Source of the DNA: Cyanophora paradoxa
Lineage: Eukaryota > Glaucocystophyceae > Cyanophorales > Cyanophoraceae
Direction of reading: 5' to 3'
NCBI GenBank assembly: GCA_004431415.1
Contig: QPMI01000166.1
Coordinates: 62,001 to 126,000, forward strand
DNA length: 64,000 nucleotides
Under the pieces are notes generated by a model. The model saw only the letters and a program-made list of their open reading frames with translations. It had not been told where the DNA came from and did no database searches. Of this stretch, positions 23,501-35,500 are shown one piece after another. The position numbers and the translations under genes are program-made. Position 1 is the first letter of the stretch. Each line of letters begins with the position of its first letter.

Positions 23501-26500
23501 CCGGCGAAGCAGCAAGTCCAGGCCGGCGGTACCTTTGATGTCACCCTGGACATTGCGGATTCCGCGGTATTCGGGGTCGGGCTCCACGTGGTGGGCGTGA
23601 CTGCGAACGTCCGGGCGGCCGGCTCGGCTAGCCTGTCCCCGGCGCCGTACACGGCGATGCCGGCGCGCGACCAGGTGACGGTGGCGCTCAACTTCACGAT
23701 CACAGACATCCTGGTCGAGGCTTCGCTCCAGGAGGTCAACATGTCAGCCTTCCGTCCCCAGCAGAAGCTCGCCTTGGTGAACCTTACGAATGTGCGGGAT
23801 CTCGGCGCCGACTACCCGCTTCCGGACGTTGCGTTCAGCGTTGATTTCTCGGCCTTCAACCCCTTCCTCGAGGTCGCACCGGTGTCTGGCCGTCTTTCAT
23901 CTGGCGCTTTCCAGCAGCTAGACGTCAAGTTCAACTCTACGGCTATGAGTGTCGATGACTTCACAAACAACGTTGTCGTCTCTTACTCGAGTGCAACGAG
24001 CTCGGGCAGCATTGTCTTGCCTGTCAATCTGCGCGCCCGCACGCCGACGCTCGTCATCGGCAACGCGTCGCGGGGCAGCATTCTGAAGCCGCGTATCGAC
24101 AGCTTCACCGTCGATTTCACGGAGCCGGGTGTTGCCGCCGTCAAGTGGAACCTTGTCCGGGCGAACAGGGGCCTTTCAATGGAGCCCTCGTCGCAGGCAG
24201 TGCTGGGGCAGGGTGCGACGCAGGCGGTGAGCTTCAACCTCTCGTCCGCTGAGCTCGACGACGGCCTGGCGGAGATCGCGGTGGAGGTCGAGATCGGCCC
24301 CGATGACAGCGACTACGTCAGCAGCCGCACCTTCTTCGTCCTCGCAGATCTCCACACCCCGCGCCTCGACGTCCCCGCGCCCTTCGAGAAGCACGCACTC
24401 TTCTCCCAGAACTGGACGCTGTCATTCGTCGTTGGCAATCCGTTCACTTTCGCCGATCTGTCCTTCGCATTCGGGCGCGACTCGAATAACTCCGTGCGCG
24501 TCGAGCCGCACCTGGGCCAGCTCCACCGTGGCAGCAATACTACCATCAACGCCTGGATTGACACGGTTCGTTCTGTAAATCGTCTGTTGCACATTGCCGC
24601 CCGTGCTAACGAGCAATCAGAGCCTTCTCACTGCCGATGCGCCGAACTCCATCAGTATTCCGGTTTCCTCTGGCGAGCTCGAGCCGCTGCCCCAGTACTC
24701 GCAGCTGATCAACATGACTATCGTCACGCACACGCCGAGCATCACGCTGAGCAGCACGTCCGTTACGCTGCAAGCCCTTCGCCCGGATACCGCGTCTGCA
24801 ACCATTACAATTACCAATCCGTTTGACTTCACGGCTATCGACGCGAGTATCGACAATACCGGATTCCCGCCTTGCATCAGCGTCTCTCAGACGACTTTCA
24901 GCTTGGACCGGTGCGCATGCGTTGTGGCTTGCTGCGCATATCTCCGCTGATTTACCGCTTGCAGAAGCGGCTCGGCTGCATTCGTCGTGACCTTCGATTC
25001 CAACAACCTTAGCGACCGCGACATTGATTCGCTCACGATCGACATCTTGGTTGAGAACTCCGGTTCGTGGCATATCTTTCAAATAGAATCCCTTGGCCTA
25101 ACTTTGTCGCCAGTCACTGTTCGCTTGGTTGTGAACTACGAGGCTCGCACCGCTGTTCTCACGGGATCGCTAACCTCGTTCACGTTCCAAGCGCTGCAGC
25201 CGCAGCAGAAGACGACCCAGCTGCAGCTGTCGAACGCAATCACATTCGCGGCCATTTCCTATGATTCCAGTGGCCTTCCAGCGTGGCTTTCTGTTTCACC
25301 CGCATCTGGAGCTGTCGCTGCAAACAGCTCCACCACTGTAGACGTGACTTTCGTGTCCGACCAGTACGACCGCATCGGGGAGGCTTCTCTGAGTGAGGGT
25401 CGTCAGTTCTCGCTCATTCTCTCGGGCGGAGCCGCGGCCAACGGCTCGTTTGTCTTAAGCGTCCAAGCGCAAGTCCTGAACGCGGCGGTCGATTTTACAA
25501 ACGCACCACTGACTCCCATTGTCACTCGGCCCCTGTCTTCCGTTCAGGACAGCATTTCGCTTTCAAGTGCGCTTCTAATTTCGCTAATTACGCTGTCTTT
25601 TTTTCGCTGACCCCGGTACAGACCCCTTCGATTTCTCGGGTGTTCAAGTCACGTTCGTGAGGGCAGACTTCCCGAGTTGGATCGCCCTCACCAGTGGATC
25701 GGCGACCGTATCGCTGGCCGCCTCTGGATCGACAACCGTTGGCATCTCGTTCAACGCGACAGCCGCCTCTGGCATCCCAGCCAACGACGACGCGATCACC
25801 GTGTCGCTGCCCGCTTACGTTGTTCCCGACGGCGTGAATGGCCTCGGTCGCCGGAACGTAAGCGTTACAATTATGCCCATCCTCCGCACACCAAGGGCTA
25901 CATTCGACAAGTCATCCATTTCGCTCTCTGCGATCGGGACCACGACTGCACCCGAGAGCATCACGCTCACAAACCCCACCGGTGGGATTTGCTCCTTGAT
26001 ACTTAGGCACTTTAATTGATCTTCTTTTCTGCAGATTTCCCTGTCACTTGGTCTATTGTCACCGGCAAATCTTACCTGTCGGCGTCTGTGGCCAGTGGCA
26101 CCATCGCGCCTGGTGACACAAACACAACCGCCATCACTTTCGATCCAACGAAGCTCAGCGGCAACTCCGCCACCGGCGCAATAAGCTTCTACTTCAGTGG
26201 CGTGGGCACTGTCTGCGACGCGTCCTCGGCCTGCCTCTCGCAGACTGTCGACTTCACCGTGACCAGTGCCAAGACTGTGCTCACCATGTCGCCCATGCAG
26301 CCAACGATCACCGCAATCAAGCCGGCGACCAACGTGTCCATCGTCGTCAACATCACCAACCCTGAGCCTCTTGCTCTCAACTACGCCTTCGACGCGGCTG
26401 TGCTCCCGTCGTACGTCGTACTCGACCCGCCGGTTGGGGTTGTACCGGCGATGACTACCGTGCCTCTGACTATCTGGGTGAACCCGTCCGACCCGACGGC

Positions 26501-29500
26501 GGCGTCTGGCTCGCTTGGCCCAAGCACCACACCGCACTTGCTCCGGGGCACCATTGAGGGCTCTGCCTGGAACGCGTCGAACATCCTCACCCTCGGCATC
26601 TTCATCGTGACGCCCGCCCTGACACCGTCTCCGGCCGCGGCAACCATTCAGGGTTTCCGCCCCAACATTGTGAATGGATCCATCACGCTCACAAACCCGT
26701 CTGCCGTGCTTCCGATGTTCTTCAACTTCAACAGCCTCCCGTCGTACATTCGCGTCTTCCCGGCGTCTGGCACCATTGCAAAGTCTGGGAGCCGTGCTGT
26801 CACCGTTTCGCTTGTCACGGCCGACATGTCGAGCGATAATGCTGACGACACCATCGTCGCTAGTGTCCTCGCCATCGAGAATGACGTTCCGGTGGAGCCC
26901 GGCCTCTCTTTCTCTTTCAACGTCACGTCGATCACCGGTGCGGTACTGTCACTCCGGGCTTCTTCCTATAATTTGAACTCACACGCTCCGTTTGCAGGCA
27001 CGCGCCGCCTGGCGTTTGACAGGCTCAGCAACTTCTCCACGATTGCTGGCTCGATTGACAAGTTGACCTTCAGCGTAAGGAACCCACTGCTTCTTCCAGT
27101 CTCGTGGAACTTCAACAAGCTCCTTTACGGCAACAATAACGAGCTCTCGTTTGCGTACGCATCCGGCGTCACGGCACCGATTACGCTCCAGCCCGGCGCT
27201 TCGGTCAATGTCACCGCCACCATCGATGCCTCCCAGCTGTCAGAGAGCCAGCTTCAATACGAGTACTTTATCTCAGGCGACGTCTCCGGCGCTCCGTTCG
27301 GCCTGACGCTTGTCGTTTCGCTCCGTGTTGCGCGCCTGGAGACGTCTCCATCTACGCAGAACATTACAGTTGTCGCGCCGAGGTCTGCAGAGGGCTGGTT
27401 CGTGCTTAACAATACTGTCGACTTCGCAATCCCGTACAAGCTCGCAACCCCCTCGTTCATCTCCTTCTCTGTGTCCTCTGGCACCCTCCAGGCCTTCGAG
27501 TCGGCCAACATTACATTTTCGATCAAGACGGGCAAGCCTGGTGCTGCGGACGTCATCTCTAGCAGCACGCTATACTCCATCACGGGCACCTACGGCCCCG
27601 CGGACAACTACCGGTTCAGTGTGGCGGTCGACCTTGTTATCCGTGCGCCCGTCACGTTTATACTGCATTCATTTTGCTTTGCTGATTGCTCTATTATCAA
27701 GGCAATCCTCGTGCCTTCATCAACGATGCCGAGACGGGCTCTGTTTTGCTCTTCTAGTGCGCTTGTCTTTCTTTGAGGAGCTGTTGAACAGCGTTTGACT
27801 TTATCTCGCCCCGCAGCGCCCTTCGCCCCGACAACGCGACTGGTTCGGCACTCATGCGCTTGGTGGACACGGACAAGTTTTCCTTCAGCACGAGCGAGTC
27901 TGCTGCGAAGTGGCTTGTGGTTGATCCGATGTCTGGTGCGCCGAACGCGCGGCCGCTCGACGAGCCAGTTGTTGAACGTTTTCTGCGCAGGCACGGCTTC
28001 CGGGACCACGGCTGTCAACTTCACGGTCATTACGGAGAACCTGTTCGCGAACACCACCGCCCTCAGCGTGTACCCGGTCGAAACCGTCGGGCTCGCCGCC
28101 GATGGTGCGGCTCTGTCACGGCTGCCCTGCCCTATCCTAATGACGCTCTTGCGAGCAGAGAACACTGGCTTCAACTGCATCGTGAAGGTCATCGCCTCAA
28201 CTGCACGCGTCCAGGCGACGCCCTCGAGCCTTGCGATCGACACTCTGAGGGCCTCAAGAAACTCGCGCAGCTGGAAGACAGTCACCATCCGTAACCCAGT
28301 CGACGGGTGAGCAGGGGGTCATTAGACTCGCTTTGTCACCTCGTCATCACTCGCGCTTTTTGCATCGCAGCTTCACGCTGGTCGTCACGCCCTCCAACGG
28401 GGGATTGAGCTGGCTGACGCTATCGCTGCCCGGTGGCGCATCGAGCATCGACCTCGAGCCGGCGGCGAGTGTTACGCTGAACGTCACAATCGACGGCGAC
28501 TCGGCACTCTCCAACCCCTTGTCGCCCGATTCGCCCACTGTTGTTCAGGTTAGCGGCACTCTCCGCAACAAGGCTGGCGTCAGTGAGACCACTGTCACTC
28601 TTTTCACGCTCACTGCTACTGGTGCGAACTTTTGCTCTGTGTGGCTCTCGCTGTGTTGTTCCTGACGCATACACAGCTTTCACTCCCAACATTACCGCTG
28701 ACGAGTCTGCTCTGTCGCTTTACGTCGCGAAGTCTCAGCAGCTTATGTCAGTGTCGGTCGCCCTCAAGAGCACCGTCAGCATCCCTCAGCTCTACACGTT
28801 TGATACTTCGAATCTGCCCACGGGTGTTACGGTCGCGAGCGGCGCGACCGGATCCGTCAGCAAGACAGCGGATGCTGCACTTGTCCTTTCGCTGAGGACC
28901 GACGGCGCCGGCAGCATCAGTTCTCCTCTTAATACGCAACTGACGGGAACCGTGGAAGGGCGTGCTTTCACGTTCGCTCTCTCTGTCACTGCCGTGGATG
29001 CGCGGGTCGACTTCTCGCCGAAGCCAGCCATTGTGCCGGTCACGAAGCCCACAAACAGTTCTGCAGTGCCGATCACCATCACCAAGTGCGCCGTCTGATC
29101 TCTCGATCGATCCGTGTGATCTTGATCTAACTTTTGCAATCGTGCAGCCCCCTTGCGGTTCCGCTGGAGTGGAACATCGTTGACGTGCCGGCGTGGATCT
29201 CATTCGCGCCTTCGTCCGGATCTCTCACGGCGGGGTCGAGCTCCACCACATCAGTTACCATCCTGCAGTCCACTCTTGAAGTGCGCTCTTACAGCTACAA
29301 CGTGGGATTCACCGTTCAGAAGCCTGGCGATGCGTCAAGTGCGTTTGTATCACCGCTCATTGTGCATGTTGCTTTCATCTGACGCATTTCTTTTCATTTC
29401 AGCCGTCAAGACCGTCACCCTGAACGTCACCGCCATCGTCGATGGAGCGATCATTGGCGTCTTCGCTGACCCGGTCACCGTTCAGGTGCTTCCTGTGCTC

Positions 29501-32500
29501 TCGCCCCTCATTTCTTTTTCTCTCTGAATGACCACCACTTCATTCAGTATCCGGACTCGGTTTCCTTTGCGGTCACGGTGTTGAATACGGGGACGCGCGC
29601 GTCCTCAGCCGGCACCCTCTCGTTCAGTCCCGCCACCGCGTTGGTCCTGGACAAGCCGGAAGGAGCCAAAGACGGGTCTATCCCTATTCCTGGCATCGAA
29701 GTGGGAGGTACGCACACGCCTACGACTTTATAGCGAAAGCCCCGTGCGAGCGACCCAACTGGTGTTTTCGCAGTGCCGACGACGTTCAACTTCACTCTGA
29801 AGTCGGACATGCTTTCATCTTTCAGCGTGTCGACCTTGTCTCTTTCGCTCAGTTTCACTGTGTACCCGCCAACACTGCAGAAGAGCATTGGTCTGTCCGT
29901 TCTGAACCCGATCGCGGTGCCGGCGTCCGCCACCATCTCGGAGACCATGCTATGGTGAGCACTGCCTCAAACAATGCAATTGCGTGTGTGTATTAACCAC
30001 AAATCCAGGCCGGCAACACAATCGAGAACCGTGACAATCCAGAACACCGTGCGCCAATCGCATTTAACGGCATTGTCTAGTCCCTTACGCCCGTGCTTCC
30101 CAGGGCAACGGACGTCTCGATCTCACAATGCCAGCAAGCACGCCCTCTTGGCTTTCGGTCTCTCCCTCGTCGTCGGCGTCCGTCGCCGCCGGGGCATCGA
30201 CCGTTGTGACGATATCCATGGACACAAACACGATGGGTGGTGCGAGCGACTAGCGCCCTCTTACGTACCTTCTCTCATCTCATCTTGCGTGACAGCCGCG
30301 ACGAGCGCTGGTGGAGTCGTCAATTTCCCGGTCGTAATTGTCACGAACGCGTATCTCGTGGCCGGCACTCTGCAACAGCAGTCGATCACCATCGATGTGA
30401 CTGTTACCTGGAGCCAGCCTATTCTGGGCACCCCGTCGCTTTCATCCAACCCGCTGCGGGCACGTGCTTTGCTTCTCTTTTTAAGTACTCCGCTTACGAA
30501 AAGTTCTTTCAGGCCGCGTACGGCTCGGTGGTCACGGGCACGCTTTCGTTCAGCAACCTGGGCGGTGCGCCCCTCGCGTGGAGCATCACAGGCATTCCGT
30601 CGTGGGCCTCCTTGGCCTCGTCCAGCGGCACGCTCGCGGCCTCCGGGGCAGCGTCGCTGACGATCACCCTCGACTCAAATTCCGCGCCCTCTTCGGCCGT
30701 GGGTTCCGCTGTCAGCGCTGTTCTGACGATCGACGGGAACGGTCGCGACGTGCATGATCAGGTGCCTCTTGTCGCTCTGAGCTCTTTGGGGTTGTTCACT
30801 CATCTGGACGCAGACTCTGACCGTGACATTCGTGGTCGAGGCTCCGCTCATGGCGCTCGTGCCCACGAAGATGTCTCTGTTCGCGTACCGCACTAGTACG
30901 GCCCCGACGGTCAGCTACACGGTCAAGAACGTGGGCAACGCGCCCTTGACCAAGCTCCGGTGCGGATCCAAGTGATTTTCCGCCGTGCGCTTGGTGCAGC
31001 GTTTGACTCCAGTATCTCCCACAGCTACGGCCTGGACGATGCGAGCTTCTCGGAATACGACACCAACACGCCCTGGCTGCCGCCCGGCCTCTTGTCCGCC
31101 ATTTTTTATGTCCTTTTCGAACGCTCGTGCGCTGACGATAGACGAGCAGCGAATCGTTCGCCAACTCTACCGGCCTCGATCTCTGCAGCAGCAGCACTGT
31201 GTGTGAGCGGACTTTCTCGGGCTCCGTCAAGCTCGAAAAGTACGCGCGCGCCGTGGGACCTCCGTTACGGCTCGCGACGCTTACCCTTCAACAGGGCCGA
31301 GCCGACGAACTTGCGGACCTTCTGGTTCGCGTCTAACGACCCCATCACTCCGCGGCGGAACATCACCATCGACCTGCGGGTTGAAGACTGCGAGCCAGGC
31401 TTTGTGCTCGACTGGTGTAGTGCGCCTTGTCCCGCTTGCACTCGCGCGCATTTTCGGTCCCTCATAATAACGCGATGCAGGCACGTGTGTCCTGCCTACG
31501 GATCTGTCGGCGAACCAGAGCTGCGTCATCAAGCATTACTCGGGCACTCCCATGGCTCAGATCGTCACGTCGAGCATGAGCATCCCGGCCACTGGCAAGT
31601 GGACGTTCACCGTGAAGCGCAACTCCGTGCGCAACTCGCTCGGCGTCAACTCGGCGGGCCAGGACGAGTTCACCCACTACGACGTCGCCCGCCTGTGCGT
31701 TGAAGTTCCCGTCTTCGACAAACACGCCAGACCTGATTCGATTTGCGCAGCACATTCGACGGGACGTCAACACAGATGGTGCTGCTGAATGTGGACCGCA
31801 CGGATAACTTTATTCTGAAGGATGGCCGCGGCACGGTCATCGGATCTTCGGCAGCTTCTTACGATGCCGTCTTTGAGGTCACGATTCCTGCTGCGAATGC
31901 CTCGAGCATCTCCCGCTCCTCGACGTACGCCGTCGTCCGCCGCATTCCGGAGGGCACGACCATCCGGTGCCGCACCGAGGGCAACGAGTACGTTGTGGAC
32001 GCTTGCGGCCTATGCCTCAAGGCGGACTCGCCGCTCATCAACAAGACCTGTGCAGTGCGTGTCGGCCTGGATCGGACTTGTTTTCCAGACTTACCGTTCC
32101 CTGCAGGATTGCGCAGGCGTGCCGAACGGAAAGTCGACCTACGATCTCTGCGGCAGATGTTGTACGTTTCTCTGCTTTTCAGGGGGCGTTGCCGGCTTTG
32201 TGTTAACGTTCCACCGTGCAGACCTTCCGGCGGAAGGCTGCCGCAAGCAAACTGGCGTTAACCTCTTCTCACTCGCGGCCTGCAACGGAAAGCGCCTCGA
32301 CGGGCCTACCGGGGCGGAGCTTGCCGCAGTCTGTGTGGACTGCCGTGGTCTCTACCACGGTGACTTCGCCGCGGATGCTTGGGAACCCAAGGTCCTGGAT
32401 GCTTGTAACGTTTGCGGCGGTATGTGACATCCCACACTGCGATGAGCAAAGTTTGGTTGCTGAAACACCACCGCAGGCACGGGCTCATCGTGCAAGGGCT

Positions 32501-35500
32501 GCGACAACGTGCCCTACCCTCCTCCAGCGGATCGAAAGATATTCGACGTCTGCGGTTAGTCTCTTTTTTTCGAAATTCATTGCGCTTAACCGTTTCGCTA
32601 ATGGAGCCTTTCGTAACAGGGCAGTGCCTGTTCCCTGGGCAAGATAATGCAACATTCTCCGAGGCGTGCAAACCAACCGTGACTGACTTGACCCCACAGG
32701 CGGCACGCAGGGTAAGTATGTATTATCTCCCACACGATCTCGATTCTTAGAGTATCGCAGGGCCTGACGACTATTACTCTCACGGGCACCAACTTCCGGT
32801 CGTCTAGCACGAATGTCGTTGTATCAAACGACGCACGGCTCGTGTTCAGGCCCAGGAGCGGCGCCGGTGTCGCGATCACCATGTCGGCCACCATTTTCAG
32901 TGACACCGTAATCACAAGCACGATCCCTGCCACCGCGCCATTCGGCATTTACAGCGTTGAGCTGGTGCTCCTGCGCTCTGGCACGAACACCGCGGGCGGC
33001 TACTCGAGCTCGAAGACGTACAATGTTGACGCGCCGAAATCCCTCGTCGTAATATGTGCGGCGCTAGTTTCGATGTCTTGGTACGCGCAAGGCTTCGGCT
33101 AATGCTCGTTCGCAGCGAGCACGCCGCAGCGTGTCGTGAGGATGCTCAGCGGCTGGACTCGCGACTCGACGGCGACCTCCGCAGTGGTCTCCATGCAGCT
33201 CTCCCCCGGCCTCGACGCTCCGGAGTTCGAGAACCTGCGGAACCAGAGTCTGAACATCTGCGTTCGCTTCTTCCCGCCATCGGGGTCCAACTTCGTTACG
33301 GCTACCGTGCCTTACACGAACACGCCGACCGGCTCCAACTCGGCGCTCAGCCAGTCCTCCGCCTCCTCAACATACAACCTGCTCACCGTCGCCAACCTCG
33401 GCGCCCTGTCCGTCCCGGATGGCAGTGTGGATCTTCCTTACCGAGTGGAGGTTTCGCGCAACTGCTTCGACTACCCCACCAACGGCGCCTGTCCGAAGAC
33501 AGCTTGCTGGACCGGCGGCGACTGCAATTGTCTGCACGCATTCAATTCGCCCACCATATCTTCAATCAGGCCGGCAGTCATCGCGAAGAGCAGCATCGCC
33601 AGGACCCCATCCGCTGCGATCATCACAATCACTGGCCAGAACTTCCTGGCTCGCGCCACGTCCTGTCGCGTTCGTGACGGCAGCGGCAACGAGGTGGTTG
33701 GTGTTGCAGCGTTGGTTGAAGACGCGTCGACCGACATGACGTGCACGCTGCCCACCGCTGCCAGCACACCGCTCTCTGGTGCCATCACTGTCGAGGTCAC
33801 GTCGCTGGTGAGTGCTGTGGTTTTCTACTGTTAGAAATACACATCTTATAGCTCTTTTAGACTCCAGCGACGGGTTCGGGCAATGCCTGGGACGGCGCTG
33901 TGGCGGCGGCGAACAAGTCCTGCGTCTACGGTGAGTTTGCTTTGTACTCCATTGTACTCGCTAGCACGCAATGCTTAGTACTTCTCCAGAATCGCCTTCT
34001 CTCGCTTCGCTGTCCCCGGTCCTTGGTGGCACCGGCGCCGGCACCCCGATCACGATTGCAATGAACTCTGCGGTGTTCTCTGCATGCGATGCGGTCCGTC
34101 CGATCAATTCTCTGTCCGTTTCCCTAGTTGACTGCGTGCAAGCAGGACCCAGTGGCCACGTGCGTGTTCAAGTACGGCATGGTCGCTCGGGCTACGGTTG
34201 CTACGGTTGCTAAGGGTGACACCGGCGTCCACTGCGCGTCCGCCGCTATGTTCGGCTCCAGCACGAGCCCGGCGGTCTCGCTCCGCTTCGCCGACGGAAT
34301 GGAATCGACCAACTCGCTGAACTACACCCACTACTCGATCTCGTCGATCAGCCTGTCGCCGCCCGCAGCTTCCGCCGGCAAGCAAAACGTCCACGTCGCT
34401 ATGACGATTACCGGTGCCAGTTTCGAATCTCTGGCGAGCCCCGCGTGCCGCCTCGTAAACAACACGGCTGCGATGGGCGAGACGGCTATTCTCGGCACTG
34501 TTTCCGGCAGCGGCTCATCCTTCACATGCTCTTTCGGCGACGTTGCCATGCCTCCAACGCCGGGCTCGTACCGCGTTCGCTTTGCTCCCAACGGCAACAT
34601 AGATCTCGCGACTGATCGCGTCGGCACTCCGTTCACCGTCTTCCGTATGCACTGGTCCCTGTCTCACCCCGGTTTTCCTTCTGACGGATTTCCGCAGCTG
34701 CTCCGAGCGGGCTCTCCGTCTCTCCACGTGCGGCCACCAGATCCTCGAACGTCCCGATCACAATTACTGGCAGCAACCTCGAATCCACGGCCTGTCTCTT
34801 CGAGGGCAAGGTCACTGGCTCCAACGCGACCTCGGCTGCCGTCGCAGGTTCTTCGTCTGCATCGCAGCTCGTTTGCAACCTGCCTGCGAGCCTGCCCGAT
34901 GGCGCCTACAAACTTTCCGTTCGAGTGCGCTTCGTCTAAGCTGAGGCGTTCCACGGAGAGCTGATTGCCGCTGCAGGCCTACGGGTCGGAGTCGTTCGAC
35001 ACGGGCATTGTGTTTGTCGTCGTTCCGACCTACGTCACGAGCGGCCTCAACGCCACCGCGTGGACTGTGTCATCGCCGCTCGCGGCAACCTCGGTCCGAG
35101 ACGTTAGCATCGACGATGACTTGCTTGGTGGTAACGGCATCCGCCTCACCATCAACAACTACGCTGCCAACACCGCGAGGTCGTTCTACAAGGTCTGTCT
35201 GGATTTCTTGGTGCTGCTTCGAAGTGCTCACTAAGTTTGCAACTTCGCTGTGCAGACCTCCGCGATGAGCTGCCGTGTCACTGTCACGCGCTGGGATGAC
35301 GCCACGAAGGCGTTCAAGTCAGAGGACCCTGTCTACGGCACTCTTGACGCCCTCGTCGGCACTGCGGTCGTTGGCGACTCAGTGGAGGCAATCAAGTGCT
35401 TCAACCTCGGGAGTCTGAAGACTGGCGCCGCGATTCTGGGCGTTAGCTTCGATGGCTCCAACTGGATCACCTTCACTCGCAATACGGGCTCCTGGCAGAG

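Larger units (their letters stand above)
15193..23694 (+). repeat. Array 2: four 2097-bp (699-codon) intron-free tandem units
   Basis: Units start at the shared GGGCTCCACGTGGT: 15193, 17290, 19385, 21482, with a 116-base partial copy from 23579. Spacings are 2097, 2095, 2097 and 2097; the short one holds two single-base losses. Copies are nearly identical, with local clusters of variants: unit 1 reads FSSADQSIGGS where the others read FSSTDHRSFGS, and the segment near 21061 and that near 23155 have private changes. Because 2097 is divisible by three, the DNA repeat is also a 699-residue protein repeat holding about six or seven beta-sandwich modules. Amplification of a multi-domain block by unequal exchange is the likely origin. 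Confidence 0.92.
13584..24565 (+). other. Giant gene: single exon of 10,982 bases of Ig-like modules
   Basis: The acceptor CCCGCAG ends at 13583 and the donor ACG|GTTCGT lies at 24565/24566. If the two one-base losses at 17517 and 18288 are allowed for, the whole exon is open and in phase with both neighbouring exons (about 3661 codons). It encodes beta-sandwich modules of roughly 100 residues with recurring strand motifs such as TVTLSNPLPVPVEF, YPLPDVTFDV and TPTLTAPNVDF, and many NVT/NFT sequons. Its ends (13584-15192 and 23695-24565) are diverged versions of the same repeat; the centre is array 2. A gene otherwise split every 100-400 bases makes this exon stand out. Confidence 0.8.

Noticed and set aside
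2214-23694. CRISPR array or bacterial tandem repeats
   Set aside because: Units are 2.1-2.3 kb, coding, contiguous and (array 1) contain spliceosomal introns; no short repeats with unique spacers.
34128-34213. Frameshift between two overlapping frames near 34.1 kb
   Set aside because: A GTCCGT donor near 34094 and the GCAAGCAG acceptor at about 34143 explain the switch as a normal intron.
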